In this document: positions 49,010 through 60,358 of the stretch, piece after piece | How positions within the stretch are numbered: the first letter of the stretch is position 1 | Layout: each line of letters opens with the position of its first letter | NCBI GenBank assembly: GCA_029959195.1 | Contig: CP114118.1 | Span: 248,001-312,000, forward strand | Source: Dictyophora rubrovolvata | Lineage: Eukaryota > Basidiomycota > Agaricomycetes > Phallales > Phallaceae | Direction: 5' to 3' | DNA: 64,000 nucleotides | Position numbers and translations under genes: made by a program | Notes under the pieces: model-generated | Databases searched by the model: none | Told to the model about the DNA's origin: nothing | Seen by the model: only the letters and a program-made list of their open reading frames with translations

Positions 49010-50350
49010 GATGCGATCTGGGTTGGTGGGAATACGATCACATATATCAACCTTCAAAAATTTGTTCCGTGAGATGGATGTGCAGAGAGCGTTACGCAAA
49101 GGGGTACTATGAATTGGAGGGTGCTCCAGAAATAAAGAGATCCATTAATTCGATAGGCACATCATTTCTTGGAAGCTCAGCGTGTTGCCCACAGACTTAT
49201 TTACAAGCGGAAACAAGAATGTTGGTAGTGTGCACGTGCTTGTAATTTGCCGGGATCGAAGATACCGAACATATAAACGGCTTAGCAAGTCAAATCAGTC
49301 TAGAAGCGAAAGGGAAATGGGAAATAGGGAAAAAAGGAAATGGAAGATAAAAACAGCACTCAACTTCTCTCTCAAAGCGATAAGGCGTAAGAGCGGGTTT
49401 CTTTTGTTTGTTTGTTAGGATCAAGTAGTACCTTTTTTTTATGGAATTCTCTAGGTGAGCCATTTTTCAGGTATCTGAGCGGTCCGATGCACTCGTACAT
49501 GGCAGGTTGAAAATAGCCAGATATGAATTGAGAAAGCCGTACACGCGCACGAAAAAATCTGATTAGACAGCGAGGGAAGTAGTTGTCATACCCTGACAGG
49601 AGCAGACAGAGCGCTATTATATCACTAAGCTGAGGGAGGCTGCGAGCAGAAGTCGGAGAATTGTATCCACAGTAAAACTAGAGAAGCGTTATTTGACGTA
49701 CCAATATACCCCCAGTCTTTAGTGATTACACGACGGCACATTGGATCTTGTTGTGGAGGCCCAGTGCCCTTGTAAATAGACTCTAAATGTCATCCCTATT
49801 CAAATACAGGTGCACTTTGGCAGATCAAGCGCGAGCACCTTTCTATAACATATAAAGAACAGACCGAATCAGATTAATGGACCACGGAAACTTAAAAGTC
49901 TTAAAAAAGATATAAATTACGTCTAAGGAGTTTAAAATGTCCGGTATTGAATAACTCAATAGAGTTCGGAGACGTATCCGGTACGATGCATATCTCTTCC
50001 GAGACAAATAGATGAGACTAAGCCTGCGAATGAATAAAGAGGCCAGAATAAGTCTTTTCTTCTGAATACAAGCTAAACTTGCGGAGAAACCTTGAGGACC
50101 ACTCGGTGAAGGCCGAAAATTTCTTGTCTTTTACGCTTATATGTATAGAAGTTAGAGATACAAAGGACAAAAAGAAAGGGAGAGAAAACACACACTCCTT
50201 TGTCATTTATGTAGCTTTCTAGCAGAAAGGGTGTCAGAATAAAAACTCGATAATTGACTGAGCCCTCAACCAATTGGCATGGGAACTAAATAGATGACTA
50301 ATCATACACATGACTAAGCCTCATAAGGTTTCCTCCGTCCACGAACCCCC
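49010..50350. other. Intergenic region, nothing recognised
   Basis: No supported coding or RNA gene. It may contain the 5' part of the unresolved minus-strand gene next to it. The 126-codon plus-strand frame at 48865-49245 overlaps that gene and looks like its shadow. Confidence 0.35.
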
Positions 50351-50635
50351 ATGGCGAAAGCTAAAGCAAAGTAAGTGCAAGGCTTTTTCAGTCACCAGCG
50401 GCGAGCAGTATTAATGGAGTTTTACATCAGAACTATAATTGTTCGTTTAATTTCTACAGCACGAACTGGTTTCTTTTACACCAAAACTCGACCACGGCTT
50501 GGACCTAAGCTGTCCGCGATAAAATATGATCCCGTTGGTGTGTTCTCAATTTATTCTGATAAAAGGGTTCGTATTCATCGAAATATATCAGTAAAATCTA
50601 GAGTTCTTTTCGTAGAAAGTAAAAAAAGCAAATAA
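50351..50635 (+). CDS. Mitochondrial large-subunit ribosomal protein bL33m
   Basis: 56 residues from exons 50351-50370, 50431-50537 and 50592-50635. The spliced protein reads MAKAKAKTIIVRLISTA, GFFYTKTRPRLGPKLSAIKY, DPVVKSRVLFVESKK, the full length of a bL33 protein. bL33 is a small zinc-ribbon-fold protein of the large subunit near the E site; this one, like many mitochondrial forms, lacks the zinc cysteines. The N-terminus is basic and short, consistent with mitochondrial import. The second intron (50538-50591) is 54 nt and has no stop in frame, so retention would insert 18 residues. Without that intron the junction DPV-VKSRVLF matches the family. uS17m follows 1.1 kb downstream on the same strand. 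Confidence 0.85.
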
Positions 50636-51736
50636 ACCCCTTTTCCGCTCTGCTTAGCGATGAAACCGTGGACTCTCCTTTCCAAAGACTCCATATCTTT
50701 CAGAATAAACACTTTCAGTCAAATCTGGATATGTGTATGCCTTCTCAAGAACTGCTGAATCTCTGGAGATCTACATTCACTGTTTATTACAAAAGTCCCC
50801 TGACCCAGCCTGCTGACGCGACGCCACTACATGTGCTGTCGTTGTCAGCTACAATTTCGTGGATCCGCCGAAGATCAAGTCTTGTTTATGCATGCCTTTC
50901 AGGAGAGATGGCGTAAGAACCTGGCTTGATGTCTTTTTGGCGTATTAACAACACGCGAAAGGATAAACTACGAGTCTCATCTTCATTCGGGACTGTATCC
51001 CATTTAACGGTTGCGTTATTCTTTCCAGGAATTCAGGCATATCTCCCATCCCTGTGATTAATCAATCCTCATCCTTTCCGCGTATCCACAGGTCTAACAT
51101 GGCTGCCACAACCATAAGTATATTTATCCGATGTCTACGTCTCTTTTCGTTGTGTCTTCACGGCCCTTCCATCAGAAATAATCGAGCGTCTTGATACCAA
51201 TCGTTGAAGCAAGTATAAACCGGGACGGGAGATAATGACTTGCAACGCTTACAAAAAGACTAAAGTTTATACTGTAAACCTGCGCGAACGTCGCACGAGG
51301 ATAATGTGGATCTAGAATGATATAGTGTGATACGTCGAACTTTGTAAGTACATGACGGTTTTATCATAAAAGTGAAATGTACAAAGGATGGATGCGAATG
51401 CGCACAAAGGAACTAAAACAACAACTACGCACGAGTACCGACCCTTACAATACGGCTACTTTAGTATTATTTTCTCTCCCTATTATTGCCCTATTATGCT
51501 TGTGAAGCCCGTTCTGTATAGTAAACGAATACTTATAAATACTATCAATAGTTTAGCTGTCATCAAAGATTATAGGCAACGCAAACGTTCAACTGTAGAT
51601 TTGATTTAAAGTGCTATTCGACTTGTATTTGACTTGTATTTGACTATGAAAAGGGCCGATGTGGCATGCCGAAATCGGAGCCTAAATTCCCGGTTTGTTC
51701 ATTGAGCATTTCCTCCAACCAGTGCACTTCTCAAAA
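50636..51736. other. Spacer between bL33m and uS17m
   Basis: Holds the 3' UTR of bL33m and the promoter of uS17m. Short frames at 50668-50916 and 51388-51609 have no motif. Confidence 0.4.
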
Positions 51737-52304
51737 ATGCCGCCATTTATACTCACTGGTATTGTCACAAAATCCGGATTTATGAAAAAGACAGCCACAG
51801 TAACCGTTAGTCGGTTCATGTTCCATCCAAAGACCCACAAAGTAAGTGGAACTACTCTGCCATTTCCGGTCGTCGTTGAGCTTCAGATGTCAGAGAGTTG
51901 AACGAAGCAAGAAATATCTTACTCACGACCCCGAGAATGGTACTTTTCACCCTGATCACGAACACAAAGTCACTTACTCACATGTTGAAAAAGTCATGAA
52001 AACAGGAGATACCGTTACAATCCGTCATTGTCGTCCGTTATCTGCGAGGAAGCGCTTTGTTTTGAATGATATCATCAAAAGTCCGGAAAGCGAATGGCAA
52101 AAGATGCACGCGAGTCATCAAGAACACCAAACTCAACAATCCACATCACAAGGCGGCGACGGAGAGCCACAGAGGCCGCTAGATGTCACAGCTGGAGCCG
52201 AGGCTTTGCAAAAGGTCCAGGAAGTTCGAAACGAGACTCCTGCAGATATGGCTGAAAAAGGCGTAGCCGGTGCATTGAGAGGCAAAACCATGCCGTCTTC
52301 ATGA
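51737..52304 (+). CDS. Mitochondrial small-subunit ribosomal protein uS17m
   Basis: 171 residues from exons 51737-51841 and 51894-52304. The start MPPFILTGIVTKSGFMKKTA is the beta-barrel beginning of uS17, and the spliced HPKTHKRVERSKKYLTHDPE continues it. The family signature GDTVTIRHCRPLSARKRFVL follows at about residue 80. uS17 binds 16S-type rRNA in the body of the small subunit and helps early assembly. Bacterial uS17 is about 85 residues; the extra C-terminal half here, rich in Gln, Glu and His, is the usual mitochondrial extension. No clear cleavable presequence is seen. Confidence 0.92.
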
Positions 52305-52462
52305 TGACAATGCAATTTCGGGCAAACTTCAGAACATTTGCCATGTATATTATGACCCAATTACTGTAGTCTTTACATATAGTATTTACCTACCTACACA
52401 AATTTCAAAACGTACAACAATGTGCTGAACAGTTCATGAATGAAAGAGAACTTATTTGCGAC

Positions 52463-53540
52463 TTAAAAGACATCATCCTCATCGATGATTTCACCTTCCT
52501 CTAACTGATACCCCTCAGAATGAACACACTGTCCAGCAGCGCAGGAGCACTCCGAAAAGCTATCAGTTAAAGTTATGTTACTTGAATCCGATCCTAGCCC
52601 CTGTGGCATTCTGTGGACCATCTTCGTTTTCTTGGAACGCTTTTTCTGAGGAGGATTGAAGCTTTTCTTCGTCGGTTTGACCCACGTTAGGAGTTCACAT
52701 AGAGACCAGAGTTCATCCTCTTTACAAATTTGTACTTGCCGATCGCCGAAGGATATAACGTAAATCGGAACAAATCCCCCCTAGAATTATAAAGTCTTTG
52801 AAAAGTCAGTCCAAAAATGGGCGAAAGTTGTACGCACAAAAAGCCACCATCCATAACTTTGAACGATTTTGACATGACGCCAACGACCCCGATTGTCTTC
52901 GTCTTTTACCATAACACAATCGCCCGTCTACAAAGTTCACGTTGTATCGTACTCAGTTATCACAATTCGTTTGTATTCTGAAAATTGGAACGCACTTTGT
53001 ATTTAAATTGTACCTGGGAGAGTAGATGGTACGCTTTTTCTTCGTCGTCCGTCGGCGGCCGCGCTTCAGGATTGTTCATGTTATAGATATGATTGCACTG
53101 GATAGCCCACTGGAGTACAGGAGACTCTCTTTCCACCGTTCGGATTTCCTGGCCACGAATCGAATTCCACATTTGTGTAAAGTAGTGAGACGAATAGAAG
53201 ATAAAAAAGGTAATTTGAAAGCAGTAAAGGATGGTTGGTAATGATTACGAATTTTCAAGAGAAACGTTGCTATTAACTCCCGAAGGGACTCGGTGACTGA
53301 GTTTTATATTGCACCAGGCCGTGAATTGTCCACTGAGGAATTCATTGTGGGCGGGTTTTCTCATCCATGTCCAATGACGAGGGGGTCCAAATACTTCCTG
53401 AAGCGACCAACATGAGGCACGGGATCCAAAAGGGCTTGTGGACACAAACCACCAGGATGTCGTTCTCGATTTTGGAGAATAGGAAACCTTCGTTAACGGG
53501 AGGGGATATCAATCTGTTCATTCTAATTATGCTTTGCGAT
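52463..53540 (-). CDS. Hypothetical protein, 3' exons clear, 5' part uncertain or damaged
   Basis: Three 3' exons are well supported. The first ends near 53014 and contains YFTQMWNSIRGQEIRTVERE and YNMNNPEARPPTDDEEKAYH. The next (about 52929-52861) encodes GDCVMVKDEDNRGRWRHVKI. The last (about 52792-52463) encodes GFVPIYVISFGDRQVQICKE, a basic patch KKRSKKTKM and an acidic end EEGEIIDEDDVF. Further upstream, GLCPQALLDPVPHVGRFRKY and RKPAHNEFLSGQFTAWCNIK occur in different frames without a good intron between them, so the 5' part may carry a frameshift. The Lys/Arg patch and acidic tail suggest a nuclear protein, but the family is unknown to me. A decayed tandem copy lies next to it at 53700-54400. 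Confidence 0.5.
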
Positions 53541-53699
53541 TGGCGTTATTCACATCACTCACATCTATCTCAATTTCGTGGTGAGCTCATTGCTTCAAGA
53601 AACTGGACTGGCTTATTCACGCGCCAAACGATCAATATCAAAGGCAAGAAACCACATTTTTATGACAAAACGTCCCTAACGGGTGCACGAAATTTCCTA

Positions 53700-54400
53700 A
53701 AAAATCAACCATGTTTTATATGAGATGGAAGTCATACGTACACAAAGCCACTCTTTATATCTTTGGCAAATTTTGACAAGATGCCAAATATGTGGATGGT
53801 TGTGATTCTTTATCACAGGAGCATCCTCCACCTAGTAACATTGTATCAATCGTTGTGCGGATTATCTTTAACCTTACATTATATCTATAGTGTTACATGA
53901 TACACCCGCTCCTGGCTTCCCACTGTTCGATTCGCCCTGTAAACAATAGGTTCGTCTTTATGGACTTACAGTCGAGCTTTTTGAGTTATGTGGACAATCT
54001 ATGTAATAAAAACCTGAAGTAGATCTCGCCATTGGAATAAGACATAAGACGAAAAAAGATAATTAGAAACAGTAAAGCCCGGAGAGAGAGATTGTAGTGT
54101 AGCTGAAAAGTCGTCGATGGAAAACGATGTTTGAGTTTTGATGTTCAATTCACATTGTTCACCGATAGCATCAGCGACTGCCGAGCATACGGCAAAGGCT
54201 GGCACGGATTAGACACTGGAATAAGGAAGGAATGCTGAGAAGTATTACGAAACACAAGGGTCGCTATCATGGATATTGGAATTCAGTATAGCTTCACACA
54301 TTTCCCCATCAGACAATTGTTCACTTACCAAGATGTGAATAAGTTATTTCAGTCGCGTCCGAGTGTCCAAATACTTCCCATGACCAGAGCGAGTGACAGG
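53700..54400 (-). pseudogene. Decayed tandem copy of the gene at 52463-53540
   Basis: 53725-53860 aligns with 52825-52945 (shared AAAGCCA, GACATGACGCCAA/GACAAGATGCCAAA and TTTTACCATAAC/TTTATCAC stretches), and GTCCAAATACTTCC near 54365 matches 53385. Frames are broken throughout. It is an old, partial tandem duplication. Confidence 0.5.
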
Positions 54401-54711
54401 CCTGACAGGCAGACAAAAAAATACTGTCTTTTTTAAAAAAACCTCTTTTGTTATAAAGCAACACCGGTTCATGAGGATAGAATATCACAAATTATTGTTT
54501 GAAGCTAACGGTCGACATTGAAATATATAATGACAAAGCTGAGGAAGCGGGAAAGTATTTGGTCTACAAATACACTATAGTCCATGCTGGTAAGCGAATT
54601 CCATCGCTCAAAATCATAGGAACTTGCCTATCACAACATCGAAAGACTATACTTGACAAGACGCTTGTCCCTTGAGATAATATCTCTCTACACTCGAGTT
54701 GGATCAGTTTA

Positions 54712-55317
54712 TTAAGCCGTCGTCCCTGCCGCATCTTGTTGCTGCTGCTGTCGGAATGCTGCCTGAATGGCGACGATCTAAAACAAGCACGAATGGACTC
54801 GTTATCAGGCATAGATAAAATACGAAAGAATTATACCTCGCTCTTTGTCTTATCTGATTTGGCTGTCATATCTGCAATTTGGGTTTCCACACGTTTGCTG
54901 TAATGATACAGGAAAAACGGACAGAGTTAATGACGGAAGAGAGGTGTATTTTATGTCATACGTACATTTCGTTACGAATGAACTCCAGACGAGTCTCGAC
55001 GTTACTCTTAGCCTCAGCTTGATCTTGTTTGACTAGAATCGTGCCTAAAAGTTTGTATACTGTATTCTCCGGTTTCAGTGTTTTGAACTCCTATATAACG
55101 TATTGGTAAAGAGTTTGTCGATTGAAAGTAACAGCAAAGAAGAGAAAGGATCTTGTTATCTATAAAGACGTACTTCCTTAACCATCTCATTCTCTTTCAA
55201 CTGGGATTCTAGTTTTTGACGACTTTCGACGACACCGGATAGTTCTAGATCGATTTTTTGATATTCCGTGGACAAAATCTGGATTTTATTTTGCGCCTCC
55301 GTTACTGAGAGAGACAT
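54712..55317 (-). CDS. Prefoldin subunit 6 (beta-type)
   Basis: About 131 residues in four exons. The first, from the ATG at 55317, encodes ILSTEYQKIDLELSGVVESR and KLESQLKENEMVKE. The second encodes EFKTLKPENTVYKLLGTILV and KQDQAEAKSNVETRLEFIRN. The third begins KRVETQIADMTAKSDKTKSE, and the last carries AIQAAFRQQQQQ. This is the coiled-coil, beta-hairpin, coiled-coil layout of prefoldin subunit 6 (yeast Yke2/Gim1), at its usual length. Prefoldin is a heterohexameric cytosolic chaperone that hands unfolded actin and tubulin to the CCT chaperonin. The Gln run at the end is typical. Confidence 0.92.
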
Positions 55318-57195
55318 TTTTAACTTGAGATTTGCTTGAGATTATGGTTTTATCCTCAAAAATCTCATGCAAGTGTAAGTGATCGACAAAGTAAAAAAGC
55401 GCTCGTCCCACGTAATCATTAAGAAAGAAAATAGGTGACACGACGCGTGACATGCTCTTGACGCTCGTATTACGGTCATCGCCGTAGTAATTGAGGACCG
55501 GGACCAGTCATACGTCGCTTTCTATCCAGCACAGGACCGCATATTGCATTTTTCAACTATAGATCTCGCTTGCAAAATAGAGAGGTGAGTAGGTGAAAAA
55601 ATAGCGGGTGGCAACGAAAGGCACTGTGGACGTGGAGGTCAGACAAGGCGGTGTGGCTGCGGTACTGTAGCTCTTTAGGAATGGTTAAAACATTATCCGG
55701 GGGTGCCGGTGAGTTTTCATGGACGCTCAGAATCATCCTTTGAGCCGCCTCTGAAGGTAACTTCAAGTTATTCTGGGGCCTTGTGAAAAAGCGCGTTCCT
55801 ATTACGTACTAAAGGCCACACACTAAAACAATCGTTACCTCTGTAAAAAGTTTGCCAGTGAAATCCATTGCAAAGACATCATTAGAAATGGTATTATAAC
55901 CCCATTATTTATTTCACCGGCGGTTTCAAATTAAGGCTGCGAGACTACCCATGAATTCTCCTACTAATTGAAGTCGCAACTGGGACATAATTTCAGTATA
56001 TGTAAACATCATACAAGGAACAAACTCATTCAAGTGAGTTTATGTATTCTTGTTTCTATAACAGTGTGGCAATGATGCCGCTTGTTCCCGCTATGATAGC
56101 ACCAGCAAACTTTCGACAGAAAATGGAGTGAAACTCAAATAGAGTGGATAGACTAACCGTGTTGACATTGGACAATGTTTAAGTGTTTTCGTGATCCACA
56201 AATCGAGGAAGGTAATCTCGTCAGTTTTGCGGTAAATTGTGGTTTTTAACAACGTATAGATAGTTCCAGCTCTATGAACCCATTCTGCGTCGTGAAAATA
56301 GCAACTATCGTATCATGATCATGCGCGTTCAAGTTGGGAGTCTAAGTCTACCCCTAGCTAGAGATTTATTGTGGACCTCCACGACTCGAGTGAACTTAAA
56401 CAGTGTATTTCATCTGCGACACTAGTGTACTACTGAACTTTTTTTTTTTCAGAAATGGCTGCGTTCATCATCATATGGCTGTTATCCTCGGACCTCTAGG
56501 GCAAGTTGTAAATAGATGTAACGAACGGCCCCGATATACCGCTTGGCTTACCCGGAATGTAAAAATCGCTGCGGTGGTATGATACCCGTTCTAATATGGG
56601 TCGTATCTGGCTTGAGTTTTCCCTTGGACCATGCCATGGCTTCAGGAGTCTAGGGATTCAGACTGAGGTCACCTAGATACCGGGGTGAATATTTATTGAC
56701 ATGTTGCTTCTTTTTCTATCTCTCTGACATGCCACCCAAATTAGACTGGTTCAGTGATATCGCTTATTGTCATTCAACTTGAACGAATCTCTTCACGGGC
56801 ATATGGCATATAAGAACAAGTGGAGGAGTAAGTCAAGCAGCGAATCCAAAATCAAGATTTCCAGCTCATCCGTATTATCTGAATTTGTCGGCATCAATCG
56901 AAAATTTTGGCCAAGTTCTGACTGGCTTGGCACCGACTTATAAATCCGTCAAGTCAGGTGTCAACATGTCAATGATGGCTTTGGCGTAGTAGAGTATATA
57001 TGGCCTCTTTTCATCTGCAGAAGTGGACACAAACTCGCGTTATTCCGTTAACCTTCTGCATTTTTCTGCAGCTGAGAGGCAAGACTGAGTTGTTCCACGG
57101 TGTAAATATTTAGTTGCCAGCTACACGTATACAAGGTAAGTACATCTACACAATGCATTTGTCTGCTCAACCAGAGATTTACTTTTACCTCTAGT
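55318..57195. other. Intergenic region, nothing recognised
   Basis: Begins with the prefoldin promoter. A 69-codon minus-strand frame at 55557-55766 has no motif. No RNA gene or repeat seen. Confidence 0.4.
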
Positions 57196-57618
57196 ATGTC
57201 GGAAGGGGCCCTCAAGTTAGACCAAATCCTCCAAGGCTCATATACGACTGAAGATGGAGTCCAGGTTAGCATCCCGATACATAAGTTGTACTCATGTCTT
57301 ATTTTATTTTTTGACTGACTCGCACACTCTCAGTTTGTGCTAAAAAGGACTCCAAATGCCAATGGTGGTCCACTGTCGAATGAACTATTTGTCCTATTTT
57401 CTAACAACAATGGAACATTTCAAGTTGCAGACAAAGCTACACACTCGCCTATCCTGCCCTCGGTTCCGTTTAAATTCGGGCCTGATCTTGATGGCTCTGC
57501 AAAAGTTGCCTTTTTCGAGACTGATGCGGTACTCATATTTGGCTACGTTCTGGGTGGAAAATTGTTTGACGAGCAGAATGTCATTCGACTTATGCTAAAG
57601 CCGTTGAGCCCATTATAA
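57196..57618 (+). CDS. Small hypothetical protein, 117 residues
   Basis: Exons 57196-57264 and 57334-57618 join in phase 0 with good GT and CTCTCAG sites. The protein starts MSEGALKLDQILQGSYTTED and contains LSNELFVLFSNNNGTFQVAD, VPFKFGPDLDGSAKVAFFET and AVLIFGYVLGGKLFDEQNVI. Alternating hydrophobic residues and Gly/Asn turns suggest an all-beta fold. There is no signal peptide or membrane segment. I do not recognise the family. The supported intron and even composition argue for a real gene. Confidence 0.6.
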
Positions 57619-57996
57619 AGTATCCCATATTTGTTGGAGAGGCTGAACATGGACTAACTTCTATAAGGAATGTTTAACTACGTAAAAACAGATTAGTGTG
57701 TTCAATACTTGTGTAGATATGCCTCCGTGTCTTTTCTTATTTTGCTGTTGCTATAAGTTTCCTAGACGATGCAGACTCGCGAGGAGCACCCTGAAAATAG
57801 GGGATGAAAACGATCAGGACAGCATATTCCATCAACCTACTAGGATTAATTCAAGCTAATTAAAGCCAGGAAATGCAAATCACGTACTCGTACATTTCGA
57901 AGACAATGTTGAAAATTATACTTAGTCGAAAATTTGCTCCTGAGAAAGACATCGACATCGCCCTATGCTGAGGTACTAGTCTTGAGAAAATCAGGC
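57619..57996. other. Convergent 3' spacer
   Basis: Space between the plus-strand hypothetical gene and the minus-strand DNMT2 gene; nothing else seen. Confidence 0.5.
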
Positions 57997-59435
57997 TCAG
58001 CTCGACGTAAGGAGAAACGATATCAGCTTAGATACAACAAAGACGTTGACGCTATTTCCAATCAAGCGATAGCGCGTTTTGAGGGAGATTGTATCAGGGA
58101 AGGTGAACTCCCCAAGAATACGAGGTGAAGAATTCAGGTGTATCTTGTATGAAGAGACGTTTTCGAAGCTATCGGGTGGAGAGGTAAGGAGACGCAAAGG
58201 TGGATTGAAACATAAGAGACGTAGAAGCTCCACTGGGGTGAAGTATCGAAGGCGAAGAGAATGAAGTAAAGCCAAAGGGTACGGGTCGTTGGCATTTGGA
58301 GATTGAGAAGCTACCGCAGCCACGTAGGCATTGAAAGTATCTGTAGTCTAGATTTTTGTGATGTCATACAACATAGAACTTGGGTTATACACTTACGTCT
58401 AATTCCTCAGTTTGCTGAAGAATACTGCTACCTTCTATCATGTGGGTATATCCCCGAGTAAAACAACATGTCCTGGTAGACGAAGGCTTGACAATATCAA
58501 ATAATGGCGTATGCTTAGATCGCAGAATTTTCGACGGAATAAAATATTGCGACAAAGTGAGATTTTCGTCATCAAGAAAGTTTTGCAGAGACAAAACGGG
58601 CGGGGCGTTGGTTGAGTGAGACTCGGAGCATGATCTTGGATCGACCCAATCTGGTCCTTCATCAAGTATACTACGTTTGGGCTCGGGTAACTGATTTGAG
58701 CAAGAGGTTGGTTTTGAATAAAAGGGTTCCTTCCGGGCCAGCAAATAATATCTTAGGCGAGAATTGGGTATGCCGAATTGAAGAGGTGTTAAGAGAAACT
58801 CGGAGACATTATACCGTAACGATTGGAGCTTTACAAGAACGGTTTGTCGAGTAGTAGATGTCTGGAATAAATTCCAAGGTATGAATGGAGACGTAGTTCC
58901 AGTGGGCTACGACGAATGCCTACCTCAAAACCTGCGACGTTTTCAACAAGAATGTAATTCGGTTCTTTATTTTGAGCTGCTAACTCTGGCAAGACGACGG
59001 TCATCAGATTTATAAAACTCTTCGCTCGTGGATCAGCTTCTCCTTTAGCGTTTGGATTTAACACAGTATATGGTTGGCAAGCAGGTGATAAAAGCCATAC
59101 GTCAGCATCGTACGGAAGTAGATCTGACGCTGTTAGAATTGATATGTCGCACTAAGGTAGAAATGATATCAACGAAGAGAAGCGGCATCGTATTCAAGTA
59201 TCACTTACGCGCTCCACTATTCCTTTACCGAAGTTATGAGTATATACCTCAGACGCTGCTGGATCCCAATCAAAAGCACGGAGGATGTGGATGGTAGTGT
59301 CCAGCTTTGCACGTGTTAAAGCAAGATGGAGTCCACCTATGAACATGAACAGATTAAGTTGGAAGACAAGTTGAAACAGAAGATGATTTGACCTATTCCA
59401 GAAAAGAACTCAAGAGCTGCGGACATGGTGTACAT
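57997..59435 (-). CDS. DNMT2-type tRNA (cytosine-5) methyltransferase
   Basis: Minus-strand gene of about 390 residues, start at 59435 (a second ATG at 59426). Motif I ALEFFSGIGGLHLALTRAKL binds S-adenosylmethionine. Motif IV reads WLLSPACQPYTVL and holds the catalytic Cys; most DNMT2 have PPCQ, here PACQ. Motif VI is YILVENVAGFE. FLLTPLQFGIPNSRLRYYLL is motif VIII. The DNMT2 hallmark CFTRGYTHMIEGSSIL is present, and motif X is TRYRLIGNSVNVFVVSKLIS. These mark the Dnmt2/Trdmt1 family, which methylates C38 of tRNA-Asp rather than DNA. The target-recognition region between VIII and CFT is present at the usual length. The gene looks complete and intact. A late intron is probable between DSFE and FTFPD. 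Confidence 0.92.
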
Positions 59436-60358
59436 TGGAGGGGTGATAAGCGCCGTGTCCTGTGAAGTAAACCAAGTGACGCCACATCGAGGGTTAATAA
59501 CCGTTAAGCGATTAAAACAAATGTGAGAGCTAAATCTAGCGGGACAAAAATCTCCTATCTAGCCGCTCTCTGAATACATAATTGTGATTAGAACACTTGA
59601 ATTTCCTGAAGCTGATCAAGCTGACCCTACTATTAGTCCAATTTATTTGCTCGAGACTAACCTTGAGTAGTCTTTTCTGGTGAATTTCACCGAACGAACG
59701 TCTAAGCTAAATGGCTCGGACAGAAAAAGTGAACCCAAAAAGCCCCGATTGGTATAGTAGTATGAGCGTTTGGTGACTCGGCCGGATTTGAAGCTTCAAG
59801 TTTTTGCTAGCCTGTTATTATTCATATTAGGCATGACGCTGGAAGTAAGTCGAACCTGAACCTTGCTTATGCTTTGTCAAAAAAAATATTCTGTGAAAAG
59901 TACTTGCCGAAAAACTCACAACTCTGAGAGCAGAAGACCTAATAGACTATAGCAAACGTTATTGAAGTACCCGGAGTTCTTATCAGTTCGCAAATTGGAA
60001 CTGAAGTTTTTACAGAATCGCAAGAGCGCATGCCATTCCATCGTCACAATAACTAACACAGGATTGAAAATAATTGCGACTTCAATGTTCTCGCTTTCGT
60101 CGAAGGTTTGTCGGTAAGACCACGGCGAGAGCCTCGTCAAAGGCGGGAACTCTAACAAACTGTTTTCGGCAATCAACCGTGTCAAGTCGAAAAGAATGTG
60201 AATATTCACCTTTTTAAACCGCTTCATTAAATTCGATATAATCGATACATATTACAAGTTTGATACAAGTCATTCTTTGTAGTACATAACATAAATATAT
60301 ATATATAACGTTCAGATAGAGTTTTTACATTAAGAATATCGATTTAGTAGTTGCAACA
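59436..60358. other. Intergenic region, nothing recognised
   Basis: Promoter of the DNMT2 gene and 3' flank of the protease gene. No supported coding; a 103-codon minus frame at 59916-60227 has no motif. Confidence 0.4.
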
